From NCBI RefSeq assembly GCF_014205275.1, contig NZ_JACHND010000001.1, positions 372,001 to 436,000 of the forward strand: a stretch of DNA of 64,000 nt. The letters run 5' to 3'. The notes under the pieces are model-generated. The model searched no databases, had not been told where the DNA came from, and saw only the letters and a list, made by a program, of their open reading frames with translations. Of this stretch, positions 23,239-31,313 are shown piece by piece. A program made the translations under genes and the position numbers. How positions within the stretch are numbered: the stretch's first letter is position 1; every line of letters starts with the position of its first letter. The DNA comes from Sphaerisporangium siamense. GTDB lineage: Bacteria > Actinomycetota > Actinomycetes > Streptosporangiales > Streptosporangiaceae.

Positions 23239-24156
23239 ATGACGTCGGCGCTCGGTCCCCGGCCACGGCCGGAGGACGACGATGTCCTCAGCGTCCTCAG
23301 CTATTCCCGTGGCGGCCCCACGGTCCTGCGCATCGTTCTCGGCGCCCAGCTCCGCAGGCTCCGCACCGCCAAGGGGATCACCCGCGAGGAGGCGGGGCAC
23401 GCCATCCGGGCCTCGCACGCCAAGATCAGCCGTCTGGAGCTGGGCAGGGTCGGCTTCAAGACCCGCGACGTCGCCGACCTGCTCACCCTGTACGGGATGA
23501 CCGACCCGCAGGAGCGCCACAGCTTCCTCGCCCTGGCCGACCAGGCCAACGCCCCGGGCTGGTGGCACAAGTTCAGCGACCTCCTCCCCACCTGGTTCGA
23601 GCTGTACGTCGGCCTGGAGGAGGCCGCCTCGATCATCCGCACCTACGAGATCCAGTACCTGCCCGCCCTCGTCCAGACCGAGGACTACGCCCGCGAGTTC
23701 ATCAAGCTCGGCCACGCGGGCGCCCGCGGGGAGGAGATCGACCGCCGCATCGCGCTGCGGATGGCGCGGCAGAAGCGCATGACCGGCCCCGACGCGCCCC
23801 GGCTCTGGGCCCTGGTGGACGAGGCCGCGCTGCGCCGGCGGCTCGGCGACCGCAAGATCATGCGCGCGCAGGTCGACCGGCTCCTCGAACTCGTCGACGT
23901 GCCGACGATCACGGTGCAGGTGATCCCGTTCGGCCACGGCGGCCACGCGGCGGCGGGCGGGCCGTTCACCATCCTGCGCTTCACCGAGCCGGAGCTGCCC
24001 GACGTCGTCTACATGGAGCAGCTCACCAGCGCCCTGTACCTGGACAAGCGCGAGGAGACCGACCCCTACATGCGGGTCATGGACCGCCTGTGCGTCGAGG
24101 CGGCCACCGCGCCGGAGTCCCGGCGGTTCCTCGCCGCCCTGCGCCGGGACATCTGA
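23239..24156 (+). CDS. XRE-family helix-turn-helix regulator with DUF5753
   Basis: 305 aa. Helix-turn-helix at about 33-90 (QLRRLRTAKGITREEAGHAIRASHAKISRLE), then DUF5753 (about 110-300; EIQYLPALVQTEDYAR and VQVIPFGHGGHAA are typical). This architecture is one of the most expanded regulator families in filamentous actinomycetes and commonly sits beside a short HATPase or DUF397 gene; here the partner is the divergent HATPase, and no DUF397 gene is present. The ATG at 23239 is preferred because upstream in-frame codons run through the low-GC promoter region. Confidence 0.9.
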   Translation: MTSALGPRPRPEDDDVLSVLSYSRGGPTVLRIVLGAQLRRLRTAKGITREEAGHAIRASHAKISRLELGRVGFKTRDVADLLTLYGMTDPQERHSFLALADQANAPGWWHKFSDLLPTWFELYVGLEEAASIIRTYEIQYLPALVQTEDYAREFIKLGHAGARGEEIDRRIALRMARQKRMTGPDAPRLWALVDEAALRRRLGDRKIMRAQVDRLLELVDVPTITVQVIPFGHGGHAAAGGPFTILRFTEPELPDVVYMEQLTSALYLDKREETDPYMRVMDRLCVEAATAPESRRFLAALRRDI

Positions 24157-24234
24157 ACCGGGCGGGCGCATACACCGCCCGGAGCGGGGCACGTGCCTGA
24201 GAGAAAGGAAAACCGCAGCTCAGAGGAGTATGTC

Positions 24235-24780
24235 ATGCTTCAGGGCAAGACGATCGCCTTTCTCACCGCCACCGAGGGAGTGGAACAGGTCGAGCTGACC
24301 GAGCCCTGGCAGGCCGTCGAGCAGGCCAGCGGGACACCCCGCCTGATCTCGACCGAGCGCGGCACCGTCCAGGCGTTCAACCACCTGGACAAGGCGGACA
24401 CCTTCGACGTCGACGCCACCGTCGACGAGGTGAGCGTGGACGACTTCGACGGGCTCGTGCTGCCGGGCGGCGTCGCCAACCCGGACAACCTGCGGATGCA
24501 CGAGAACGCGGTCCGGTTCGCGCGCTCCTTCTTCGACGCGGGCAAGCCCGTCGCGGCCATCTGCCACGCGCCGTGGACGCTGATCGAGGCGCGCGTCGTC
24601 GGCGACCGCGCGATCACCTCGTGGCCCAGCCTCAGAACCGACCTGCACAACGCGGGCGCGGCGTGGACCGACCAGGAGGTCGTCGTCTGCACCAACGGGC
24701 CCAACACGCTGATCACCAGCCGCAAGCCCGACGACCTCAAGGCCTTCTGCCAGGCCGCGGTCGACGCCTTCGGCGACTGA
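24235..24780 (+). CDS. DJ-1/PfpI-family protein (general stress protein 18-like)
   Basis: 181 aa; DJ-1/PfpI fold with the nucleophile elbow AAICHAPWTL (Cys near 105) and upstream acidic residue in FDGLVLPGGV. Family members are described as proteases, glyoxalase-like deglycases or chaperones; this GSP18/YhbO subgroup is stress-linked. GAGGAG lies 8 nt before the ATG at 24235. Single-gene unit closed by a strong hairpin. Confidence 0.9.
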   Translation: MLQGKTIAFLTATEGVEQVELTEPWQAVEQASGTPRLISTERGTVQAFNHLDKADTFDVDATVDEVSVDDFDGLVLPGGVANPDNLRMHENAVRFARSFFDAGKPVAAICHAPWTLIEARVVGDRAITSWPSLRTDLHNAGAAWTDQEVVVCTNGPNTLITSRKPDDLKAFCQAAVDAFGD

Positions 24781-24791
24781 GAGTCCCGAGA

Positions 24792-24834
24792 CGGCCCGTC
24801 CGGGGGGACGTTCCCGGCAACCCCGGACGGGCCG
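24792..24834. terminator. hairpin after the PfpI gene
   Basis: CGGCCCGTCCGGGG (24792-24805) pairs perfectly with CCCCGGACGGGCCG (24821-24834) across a 15-nt loop, starting 11 bp after the stop codon. Confidence 0.8.
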
Positions 24835-24944
24835 GACGGCCGGTCAGATCCGCTCGCGCGCATTCGTTGTGGGCGGGACGGGCCGTCTGCCATGCTGTGC
24901 GCCGTCAGTGGCAGACCGCGATACGCATGGCGGAAGAGATCCAT

Positions 24945-25832
24945 ATGACCGAGGTCTTCACGCTCGGAGAGGCGCTGGGCATCGTCTCGGCCGACCGCCT
25001 GCGCCACGACTCCGAGGTCCGCCTCGACGTCGGCGGCGCCGAGTTCACGCTGGCCGTGGGCCTGGCCCGCCTCGGTCACACGGTCGCCTGGCTCGGCCGC
25101 GTCGGCGCCGACGAGCTCGGCGCCCGGGTGCTCACCGTCCTGCGCGGCGAGGGCGTGGACGTCTCCCACGTCCGGTCCGACCCCGGTGCCCCCACCGGCC
25201 TCGTGGTCCGGCAGCGGCGCATCGGCCGGGCCGGCCACATCGTCCACTACCGCGGCGGCTCGGCGGGCTCACGCCTCGGGCCGGGCGACGTCCCCGCCCG
25301 CGCCGTGCAGTCGGCCAAGGTGCTGCACGTCACGGGCATCACCCCGGCGCTGAGCGGCACCGCCTGGAGCGCCGTCCATCACGCCGTCAAGCTCGCCAGG
25401 GACGCCGGCGTCACGGTCTCGGTGGACGTCAACCACCGCCCCCAGCTCTGGCCGGACCGGCAGGAGGCCGTCGAGGCCCTCGCCGAGCTGGCCACCGGCG
25501 CCGACGTGCTGTTCGTGAACCAGGACGAGCTCCACCTCGTGGAGCCGGTCATGGGGACGGCCCGCGAGCTGGTCGTCACGCGCGGCGGCAAGGGCGCGAG
25601 CGCCACCGTCAACGGCATGCGCTACGACGCCCAGGCCGCGCCGGTGACGGTCGTGGACCCGGCGGGCGCGGGCGGCGCGTTCGCGGCCGGGTACCTCAGC
25701 GGCCTGATCGAGGAGCTGCATCCGACCGACCGGCTCCGGCGCGGCTGCGCGCTCGCGGCGTTCACCGTGGCGAGCGCGAGCCTGTGGCAGGGTCTGCCCA
25801 CCCGCGCGGAACTCCCGCCGCTGACCTTCTGA
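24945..25832 (+). CDS. PfkB-family sugar kinase homologue with altered catalytic motifs
   Basis: 295 aa, PfkB/ribokinase fold: GGAEFTLAVGLARLG (29-43), VSVDVNHRPQLW (158-169), VTRGGKGA and the second signature at 239-250. That signature reads DPAGAGGAF; in active kinases it is DTxGAGDxF, with the Asp acting as base. Gly244 replaces it through a GAC-to-GGC type change. The first signature also has Thr35 where sugar-binding Asn is usual (2-keto-3-deoxygluconate kinase relatives). It may be a degenerate or non-kinase member. GGAAGAG precedes the ATG at 24945. Neighbouring RidA is convergent. Confidence 0.85.
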   Translation: MTEVFTLGEALGIVSADRLRHDSEVRLDVGGAEFTLAVGLARLGHTVAWLGRVGADELGARVLTVLRGEGVDVSHVRSDPGAPTGLVVRQRRIGRAGHIVHYRGGSAGSRLGPGDVPARAVQSAKVLHVTGITPALSGTAWSAVHHAVKLARDAGVTVSVDVNHRPQLWPDRQEAVEALAELATGADVLFVNQDELHLVEPVMGTARELVVTRGGKGASATVNGMRYDAQAAPVTVVDPAGAGGAFAAGYLSGLIEELHPTDRLRRGCALAAFTVASASLWQGLPTRAELPPLTF

Positions 25833-25849
25833 CCCCCGCCGCCGTCCGC

Positions 25850-26260
25850 TCAGCGCGCGGGGACGACCGCCACCGCCTCCACCTCGACGAGGATGTCCGG
25901 CGAGGCCAGCGCGCTCACCACGATCAGCGAGTGCGCGGGCCAGTCCCCCTCGGGGAACCACGCGGCGAAGGCGCCGGCGCGGCCCGCGCGGCTCCCCGCG
26001 ACGTGCTCGGCGCCCGCCACCATCGTGAACAGCCTGACCAGGTCGCGGGGCCCGGCCCCCGCCGCGGTGAGCAGCGCGGCGATGTTCTCGTAGATCTGGC
26101 GGGTCTGGGCCTCGGCGTCCGGTGCGGCCATCCGCCCGTCCGGCAACGCGCCGATCTGGCCGGAGACGAACAGCAGCTCCGCGCCGGGCGGCACGGCGGC
26201 CAGGTGGCTGTACTGCCCGACCGGCGCGGCGATCTCTTCTGGACTCCAGCGGCGGACCAT
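25850..26260 (-). CDS. RidA/YjgF-family enamine/imine deaminase-like protein
   Basis: 136 aa. RidA members hydrolyse reactive 2-aminoacrylate and related imines. The fold is recognisable from GQYSHLAAVPPGAELLFVSGQIG and EAQTRQIYENIAALL to the C-terminal DILVEVEAVAVV. The catalytic arginine of RidA (in a C-terminal RxxVEV context) is not evident: the segment reads SPDILVEVE, so it may belong to a Rid subgroup without deaminase activity. The ATG at 26260 has GAGGAA upstream. It stands alone between the convergent PfkB gene and the P450 gene. Confidence 0.85.
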   Translation of the reverse strand: MVRRWSPEEIAAPVGQYSHLAAVPPGAELLFVSGQIGALPDGRMAAPDAEAQTRQIYENIAALLTAAGAGPRDLVRLFTMVAGAEHVAGSRAGRAGAFAAWFPEGDWPAHSLIVVSALASPDILVEVEAVAVVPAR

Positions 26261-26343
26261 GGCGGTTCCTCTCGTTCGCCCGGGCCACCCCCGCTCGGAT
26301 GGCCTGAATCCCGACAAAGATCCCACATCCGGCCGGGCAGGCG

Positions 26344-27618
26344 TCAGATCCTCAGCGGCAGCCGGGCGAGCCGCCAGGCCCCGGGCACCGGCTGGCGCTC
26401 CAGGTCGTCGGGGTCCACGGCCAAGGACAGGCCGGGGAAGCGGCGCAGCAGCGCCGCGAAGGCGACCTCCCCTTCCTGGCGCGCCAGCGCCGCGCCGAGG
26501 CAGTAGTGCAGGCCGTGCCCGAAGCCGACGTGGGTCTCCTTGCGGCCGTCCGGCTCACGGGTGATGTCCAGCCGCTCGGGGTCGCCGAACGCGCGGGGGT
26601 CGTGGTTGCCGCCCGCGATCAGCGCCATCACGGGCTCGCCCTTGCGCACCCGCATGCCGCCGATCTCGACGTCCTCGGCCGCGTACCGCAGGCGGGTCGC
26701 CTGCACGGGCCCGCACCAGCGCAGCAGCTCGTGGACGGCGCGCGGCATCAGCGCGGGGTCCCTCCTGAGCAGGGCGAGCTGTTCGGGGTGGGTGAGCAGC
26801 GCCACCGTGCCGTTCCCGATCAGGTGGGCGGTCGTCTCGTGCCCGGCGAGCACGAGGGTCAGCACGAGCGTGACCATCTCGATGTCGCCGAGCCGGTCGC
26901 CGTCCTCGTCGTGCGCGCGGATCAGGCCGGTCAGCAGGTCGCCGCCGGGCGCGGCGCGGCGCCGTTCGATCAGCTCGTGGATGTAGGCGATCATGTCGCC
27001 GAGGACGGCGCCCACGCCGTCCGACTTCAGGTCGGTGAGCACCTTGCCCCACGCCCGCCACCGAGGACGCTCCTGCTCGGGGATGCCGACCAGCTCGCAG
27101 ATGACGGTGATCGGCAGGGGGTAGGCGAAGTGCTCCATCAGCTCGGCCACGCCGTCCTCGGCGGTGCCGGGCAACCGGTCGAGCAGGCCCTCGGTGATCT
27201 CCTCCACCCGGGGCCGCAGCTCGGCGACGCGGCGGGCGGTGAAGGCCCGGGACACGAGCCTGCGCAGGCGGATGTGGTCCTCGCCGTCGGCGTCGAGGAC
27301 ACTGTCGAGCAGGTAGGGGGCGTATTCGCGGGGAATGCCCCGGGCCTCGATCATCCGCTCGCGGATGCTCCGCACATCCATGCCCGGCACGCTGGCCGGG
27401 TTGTTGACGAACCGGTGGTCCCCGAGCACGGTCTTGACGTCCTCGTACCGGGTGGCCAGCCAGATCGGCGGCGTGCCCTCGAAGACGACGCCGCGCACGA
27501 GCGGGGCGCGCTCGCGCATGGCCGCGTAGGCCACGAAAGGATCCCTCAGGACGTCGGGATCCATGAGGCTGACCGCCCCGGGCTCGCGGGTGGCGCCGCC
27601 ATCGGCCGAAGTTCCCAT
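26344..27618 (-). CDS. cytochrome P450 monooxygenase
   Basis: 424 aa soluble bacterial P450. I-helix oxygen-binding AGHETT, K-helix ExxR in HELLRW, and the haem-thiolate loop FGHGLHYCLGAALAR are intact, so an active enzyme is expected with ferredoxin partners supplied elsewhere. GGGAGG precedes the ATG at 27618. It resembles the CYP105/107 broad groups that hydroxylate secondary metabolites or xenobiotics; no biosynthetic genes adjoin it, so the substrate is unknown. It follows the flavoprotein gene on the same strand, but with a 170-bp gap beyond that gene's own end, so it is probably separate. Confidence 0.93.
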   Translation of the reverse strand: MGTSADGGATREPGAVSLMDPDVLRDPFVAYAAMRERAPLVRGVVFEGTPPIWLATRYEDVKTVLGDHRFVNNPASVPGMDVRSIRERMIEARGIPREYAPYLLDSVLDADGEDHIRLRRLVSRAFTARRVAELRPRVEEITEGLLDRLPGTAEDGVAELMEHFAYPLPITVICELVGIPEQERPRWRAWGKVLTDLKSDGVGAVLGDMIAYIHELIERRRAAPGGDLLTGLIRAHDEDGDRLGDIEMVTLVLTLVLAGHETTAHLIGNGTVALLTHPEQLALLRRDPALMPRAVHELLRWCGPVQATRLRYAAEDVEIGGMRVRKGEPVMALIAGGNHDPRAFGDPERLDITREPDGRKETHVGFGHGLHYCLGAALARQEGEVAFAALLRRFPGLSLAVDPDDLERQPVPGAWRLARLPLRI

Positions 27619-27787
27619 GCTCGCCCTCCCAGGGTGAGGATTCGCGTGCCGGACGGACCTCGCCCCGGCTCCGCGCCGCACGCGCGCACCGGGTCACGAG
27701 GGGCGTGGGGTTTCTATTGACGCCTCATGCCCGCTTCAACCCTCACCCGCGAGAACGGGCTGGTCAGACCGGTGTTTTCGGCCGGCC

Positions 27788-30190
27788 TTAAGCGCCGGGC
27801 AGCCGGCGCGCCCGCGTGTCGCCCGGGTCGTAGAGCGGCTCGGGGACGATCTCGGCCGTCACCCAGCCGCCGTTGACCCCCACCTCGACCAGGCCGTCCG
27901 CCGGGCCGTCGGCCGGCAGGTAGGCGTAGGCGATCGAGCGGTCGACGCGGTGGCCGTAGCCGCCGCTGGTCACCCGTGAGGCCGGGACGCCGTCCACCCG
28001 GACCGGCTCGCCGCCCAGGCAGACCTGACGGGGGTCGGCGAGCACCAGGCAGCGCAGCGACCGCTCCGGCGCGGTCAGCGCGGCGCGGCCCAGGAAGTCC
28101 CCGCTGTTGCGGACGGCGAACCCGAGCCCCGCCTCCAGCGGCGTCGTCTCGGGGGTGACGTCCAGGCCCCAGACGCGGTAGCCCTTCTCCAGTCGCAGGC
28201 AGTCCAGGGCGCGGTACCCCGCCGGACGCATGCCGTGCGGGAGCCCGGCCGCCATGAGCGTGTCCCACAGGGTGAGGCCGTACTCGGAGGGGCAGTACAG
28301 CTCCCAGCCGAACTCCCCGGCGAAGGTCACCCGCTGGGCCAGCACGGGCACGTACCCGACGGTGATCTCGCGGGCCCGCAGGTAGCCGAACGTCAGATCG
28401 TCGCCGGTCAGCCCGCCGAGGATGTCCATCGCCTTCGGACCCCACAGGCAGTAGCAGGCGTACGCCGAGGTGACGTCGCGCGCCTCGACGCCGTGGCGGC
28501 GCAGCCAGGCGGCGTCGTGCACGCCGAACGCGGTGCCGGTGACCATGCGGAAGCGGTCCTCGGCGAGGCGCGTGACGGTCACGTCGGCCTCGACGCCGCC
28601 GCGCTCGTTGAGCATCTGGGTGTAGACGACCGAGCCGACGGGACGGTCCAGGTCGCCCGCGCACAGCCGCCGGAGCGCCGCCAGGCCGGTGATCTCCAGC
28701 TTGGCGAAGGAGGTCTGGTCGAACAGCCCGGCGGCGTCTCGCGTGGCGAGGCACTCGGCGCGGATCGCGGGCGACCAGACGCGCCCGGCCCACCCGGCGG
28801 GACGGTGCTCCTCCCCGTCGCGGTCGCCGTCGCGCGCCGCGAACCAGTTGACGCGCTCCCAGCCCGCCTTCTCGCCGAACTCGGAGCCGAGCTCGGCGTG
28901 GCGGGGCCAGGCCGGGGACCGGCGCAGCGGGCGGGCGGCCAAGCGCTCCTCTCCGGGGTACACCACGTCGTAGTACTTGCTGTAGGAGTCCAGGGCCTTG
29001 GCACGTGACCAGCGGGAGCCGCGCGCGTGGGAGCCGAACCGGCGGATGTCCATGCCGAAGACGTCGTACTCGGGAGAGCCGTCGACGATCCACTCGGCCA
29101 TGACCTTGCCCACCCCGCCCGCGGCGGCGAGGCCGTGCACGCAGAACCCCGCGGCCACCCACAGCCCGGCGACGGATGTCTCACCGAGCAGGAACTCGCC
29201 GTCGGGGGTGAACGCCTCGGGGCCGTGGACGACCTTGGCGAACGCGGCGGCGTCCGGCGGGAGGTCGCGGAGGTCCGGCAGGCGGTGGCGCGCCGCGTCC
29301 CACGACTCCTGGAATTTCGGCATATCGGGGTCGAAGAGCGTGCGCGGCTCGGCCAGCGGCGCGGCGGCGTCCCACACCTCGGGGCTGCGGATGTAGCCGC
29401 CGACGAGGATGCCGCCGCCCTCCTCGCGGAAGTACACGATGTTGTCCGGGTCCCGCACGGTCGGCGTGCTCGCCGCCACGCCGAACGGCCGCGTCACGAC
29501 GTACTGGTGCTTGATCGGCACGATGGGGACGTCCACCCCGGCCAGCCGCCCGACGGCGCCCGCCGCCGCCCCCGCCGCGTCCACCACGGTCTCGGTCCTG
29601 ATCACCCGCGCGCCGACGCGGACCCCGCTCACCCGCCCGTCCCCGGTGTCGATCCCGGTCACCTCGACGCCGGTCACGACGCGGACGCCGAGCTTCTCCG
29701 CGCCCGTCGCGAGGGCACGGGCCAGGCGCGCGGGGTCGAGCCAGCCGTCCCCCGGCAGCCACAGCGCCGCCCGCACGTCGGAGACCTCCATGAGCGGCAG
29801 CATGGCGCGCGCCGCGTCCGGCGAGAGCAGCTCCATGTCCAGGCCGTAGGTCTCCGCCGCGCCGGCCTGGCGCAGCAGTTCCTCGTGCCGCTCGGCCGTG
29901 GTCGCCAGCCGCAGCCCGCCGACGCCGTGCCAGCCCGGGTCCAGGCCGGTCAGCTCGCTCAGCTCGGGGTAGAGCCCGGCCGAGTACATGATCATGCGGG
30001 TCTGGGTGACCGTGGACCTGAGCTGGCCGACGAACCCGGCCGAGTGCCAGGTCGTGCCCTCGGTCAGCTCGTGCCGTTCCAGCAGGACGACGTCCGTCCA
30101 GCCGAGGCGGGCCAGATGGTAGGCGACGCTGCACCCGGCCACGCCGCCGCCGATGACGACGGCCTGAGCCTGGGCGGGAAGCTGCTCCAT
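27788..30190 (-). CDS. dimethylglycine/sarcosine dehydrogenase-like FAD protein fused to GcvT
   Basis: 800 aa. N-terminal DAO-type FAD domain with GGGVAGCSVAYHLARLG (14-30); TEGTTWHSAG carries His49, where this family attaches FAD covalently. A middle FAO_M segment and a C-terminal aminomethyltransferase (GcvT) half from about 430 (FDQTSFAKLEITG, then GWELYCPSEYG, LRLEKGYR) follow. Such enzymes demethylate N-methylated glycines and pass the one-carbon unit to tetrahydrofolate. Ligand-specific residues cannot be judged. Divergent from a choline-kinase-like gene and permease, which suggests choline- or betaine-like catabolism. Confidence 0.9.
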   Translation of the reverse strand: MEQLPAQAQAVVIGGGVAGCSVAYHLARLGWTDVVLLERHELTEGTTWHSAGFVGQLRSTVTQTRMIMYSAGLYPELSELTGLDPGWHGVGGLRLATTAERHEELLRQAGAAETYGLDMELLSPDAARAMLPLMEVSDVRAALWLPGDGWLDPARLARALATGAEKLGVRVVTGVEVTGIDTGDGRVSGVRVGARVIRTETVVDAAGAAAGAVGRLAGVDVPIVPIKHQYVVTRPFGVAASTPTVRDPDNIVYFREEGGGILVGGYIRSPEVWDAAAPLAEPRTLFDPDMPKFQESWDAARHRLPDLRDLPPDAAAFAKVVHGPEAFTPDGEFLLGETSVAGLWVAAGFCVHGLAAAGGVGKVMAEWIVDGSPEYDVFGMDIRRFGSHARGSRWSRAKALDSYSKYYDVVYPGEERLAARPLRRSPAWPRHAELGSEFGEKAGWERVNWFAARDGDRDGEEHRPAGWAGRVWSPAIRAECLATRDAAGLFDQTSFAKLEITGLAALRRLCAGDLDRPVGSVVYTQMLNERGGVEADVTVTRLAEDRFRMVTGTAFGVHDAAWLRRHGVEARDVTSAYACYCLWGPKAMDILGGLTGDDLTFGYLRAREITVGYVPVLAQRVTFAGEFGWELYCPSEYGLTLWDTLMAAGLPHGMRPAGYRALDCLRLEKGYRVWGLDVTPETTPLEAGLGFAVRNSGDFLGRAALTAPERSLRCLVLADPRQVCLGGEPVRVDGVPASRVTSGGYGHRVDRSIAYAYLPADGPADGLVEVGVNGGWVTAEIVPEPLYDPGDTRARRLPGA

Positions 30191-30209
30191 CGGTACCCCC
30201 GTGTAACGA

Positions 30210-30249
30210 CCAGACCGTGGAATCGGATCAATGGTCTGAAGGTAGACCA
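30210..30249. promoter_or_regulatory. palindromic operator candidate between divergent flavoprotein and kinase genes
   Basis: TGGTCT (30232-30237) and AGACCA (30244-30249) form a perfect dyad around GAAGGT, 13 bp before the kinase GTG. A further CCAGACC at 30210-30216 repeats the half-site in the same intergenic gap. TGGT-n-ACCA dyads are typical of GntR (FadR-type) repressors. It could control both divergent units; the regulator gene is not in the window. Confidence 0.55.
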
Positions 30250-30261
30250 AAGGAGGCCCGC

Positions 30262-31236
30262 GTGCCAGATGTGCTCGCCTCGGCACTCGAACGCGTCGCG
30301 GCATGGGCGGGCCGCCCCGTCGTCCACACCCCGATCACGGGCGGGCTCAGCCACCACGTCGTCCGCGTCGAGACCGGCACGGGCGAGCGCTGGGTGCTGC
30401 GCGTCCTCGACCCGCGCGTGTCCGCCGCCGGGCTCGGCATCCCCCTCGACCTGGAGATCGCCAACACCGAGCGCGCGGCGGACGCCGGGGTCGGCGCGCG
30501 GGTGCTCCTGCGGCTCCCCGGCGCGGTGCTGCTGGAGCACATCGACGGCGTCACCCTCGACGCGGCGGCCGTCCGCGATCCGGCGATGACCGGGCGCGTC
30601 GCGGACGCCTGCCGCCGCCTGCACGCGGGCCCGCGCTTCGCCACCGACTTCTCGATCTTCCGCAAGCTGGAGGAGCTGCTGGCCCTGTGCCGGGCCCACG
30701 AGCTGAGGACCCCGGACGGCTTCGAGGACCGTCTGCCCGTCGTCCCCGAGATCGAGGCGGCGCTGGAGGCGCGCCGCCCGCCCGACGTCCCCTGTCACAA
30801 CGACCTGCTGCCCGCCAACTTCATCCTCGACGGCGCCGCCGTGCGCATCGTCGACTACCAGCTGTCCGGCAACAACGACCCCGCCTTCGAGCTCGGCGAC
30901 ATCGCCGCGGAGGCCGAGTACGACCCCGAGATGGTCACGCGGCTGACCCGCGCCTACTTCGGGGACGAGGAGCCCGCGGCGAGGGTCAGGCTCCATCTGA
31001 TCATGTCGAACCTGACGTGGACGCTGTGGTTCAGCGTCCACCACGGCCTGCTCGCCGACCGGGCCGCCGCCGCCGGCTTCGACTACGACGCCGAAGCGGC
31101 GGGCAAGTTCGCGCGGGCCGCGCGCGACCTGGACGCCCCCGAGTTCGGCCCGCTCATCGACGACGCCAGGGGACGCCGCGCGCCCGCCCGGCCCCGCACG
31201 CCGTCGCCTCCCCGTCCCCCCGACCGGCCCCGGTAG
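30262..31236 (+). CDS. choline-kinase-like aminoglycoside phosphotransferase family protein
   Basis: 324 aa, APH/ChoK fold. Lys-bearing start is weak, but the catalytic loop CHNDLLPANFI (HxDxxxxN) and metal-binding IVDYQLSGNNDPAFELGD are intact and closest to choline/ethanolamine kinases. The GTG at 30262 has AGGAGG 5 nt upstream. The C-terminal 25 residues are Pro/Arg-rich. Likely phosphorylates an amino alcohol linked to the neighbouring permease and flavoprotein; the actual substrate is inference. Confidence 0.85.
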   Translation: MPDVLASALERVAAWAGRPVVHTPITGGLSHHVVRVETGTGERWVLRVLDPRVSAAGLGIPLDLEIANTERAADAGVGARVLLRLPGAVLLEHIDGVTLDAAAVRDPAMTGRVADACRRLHAGPRFATDFSIFRKLEELLALCRAHELRTPDGFEDRLPVVPEIEAALEARRPPDVPCHNDLLPANFILDGAAVRIVDYQLSGNNDPAFELGDIAAEAEYDPEMVTRLTRAYFGDEEPAARVRLHLIMSNLTWTLWFSVHHGLLADRAAAAGFDYDAEAAGKFARAARDLDAPEFGPLIDDARGRRAPARPRTPSPPRPPDRPR

Positions 31237-31313
31237 AGCGCCCGCTCCGCCCCGGCCATCCGCTGCCCCGTCCCCGCGCACCCCCCGCACCACCGCGCAC
31301 GCAAGGAGGCCCG

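Noticed and set aside
26344-30190. P450 and flavoprotein as part of a biosynthetic cluster
   Set aside because: No synthase, carrier protein or tailoring set is nearby.
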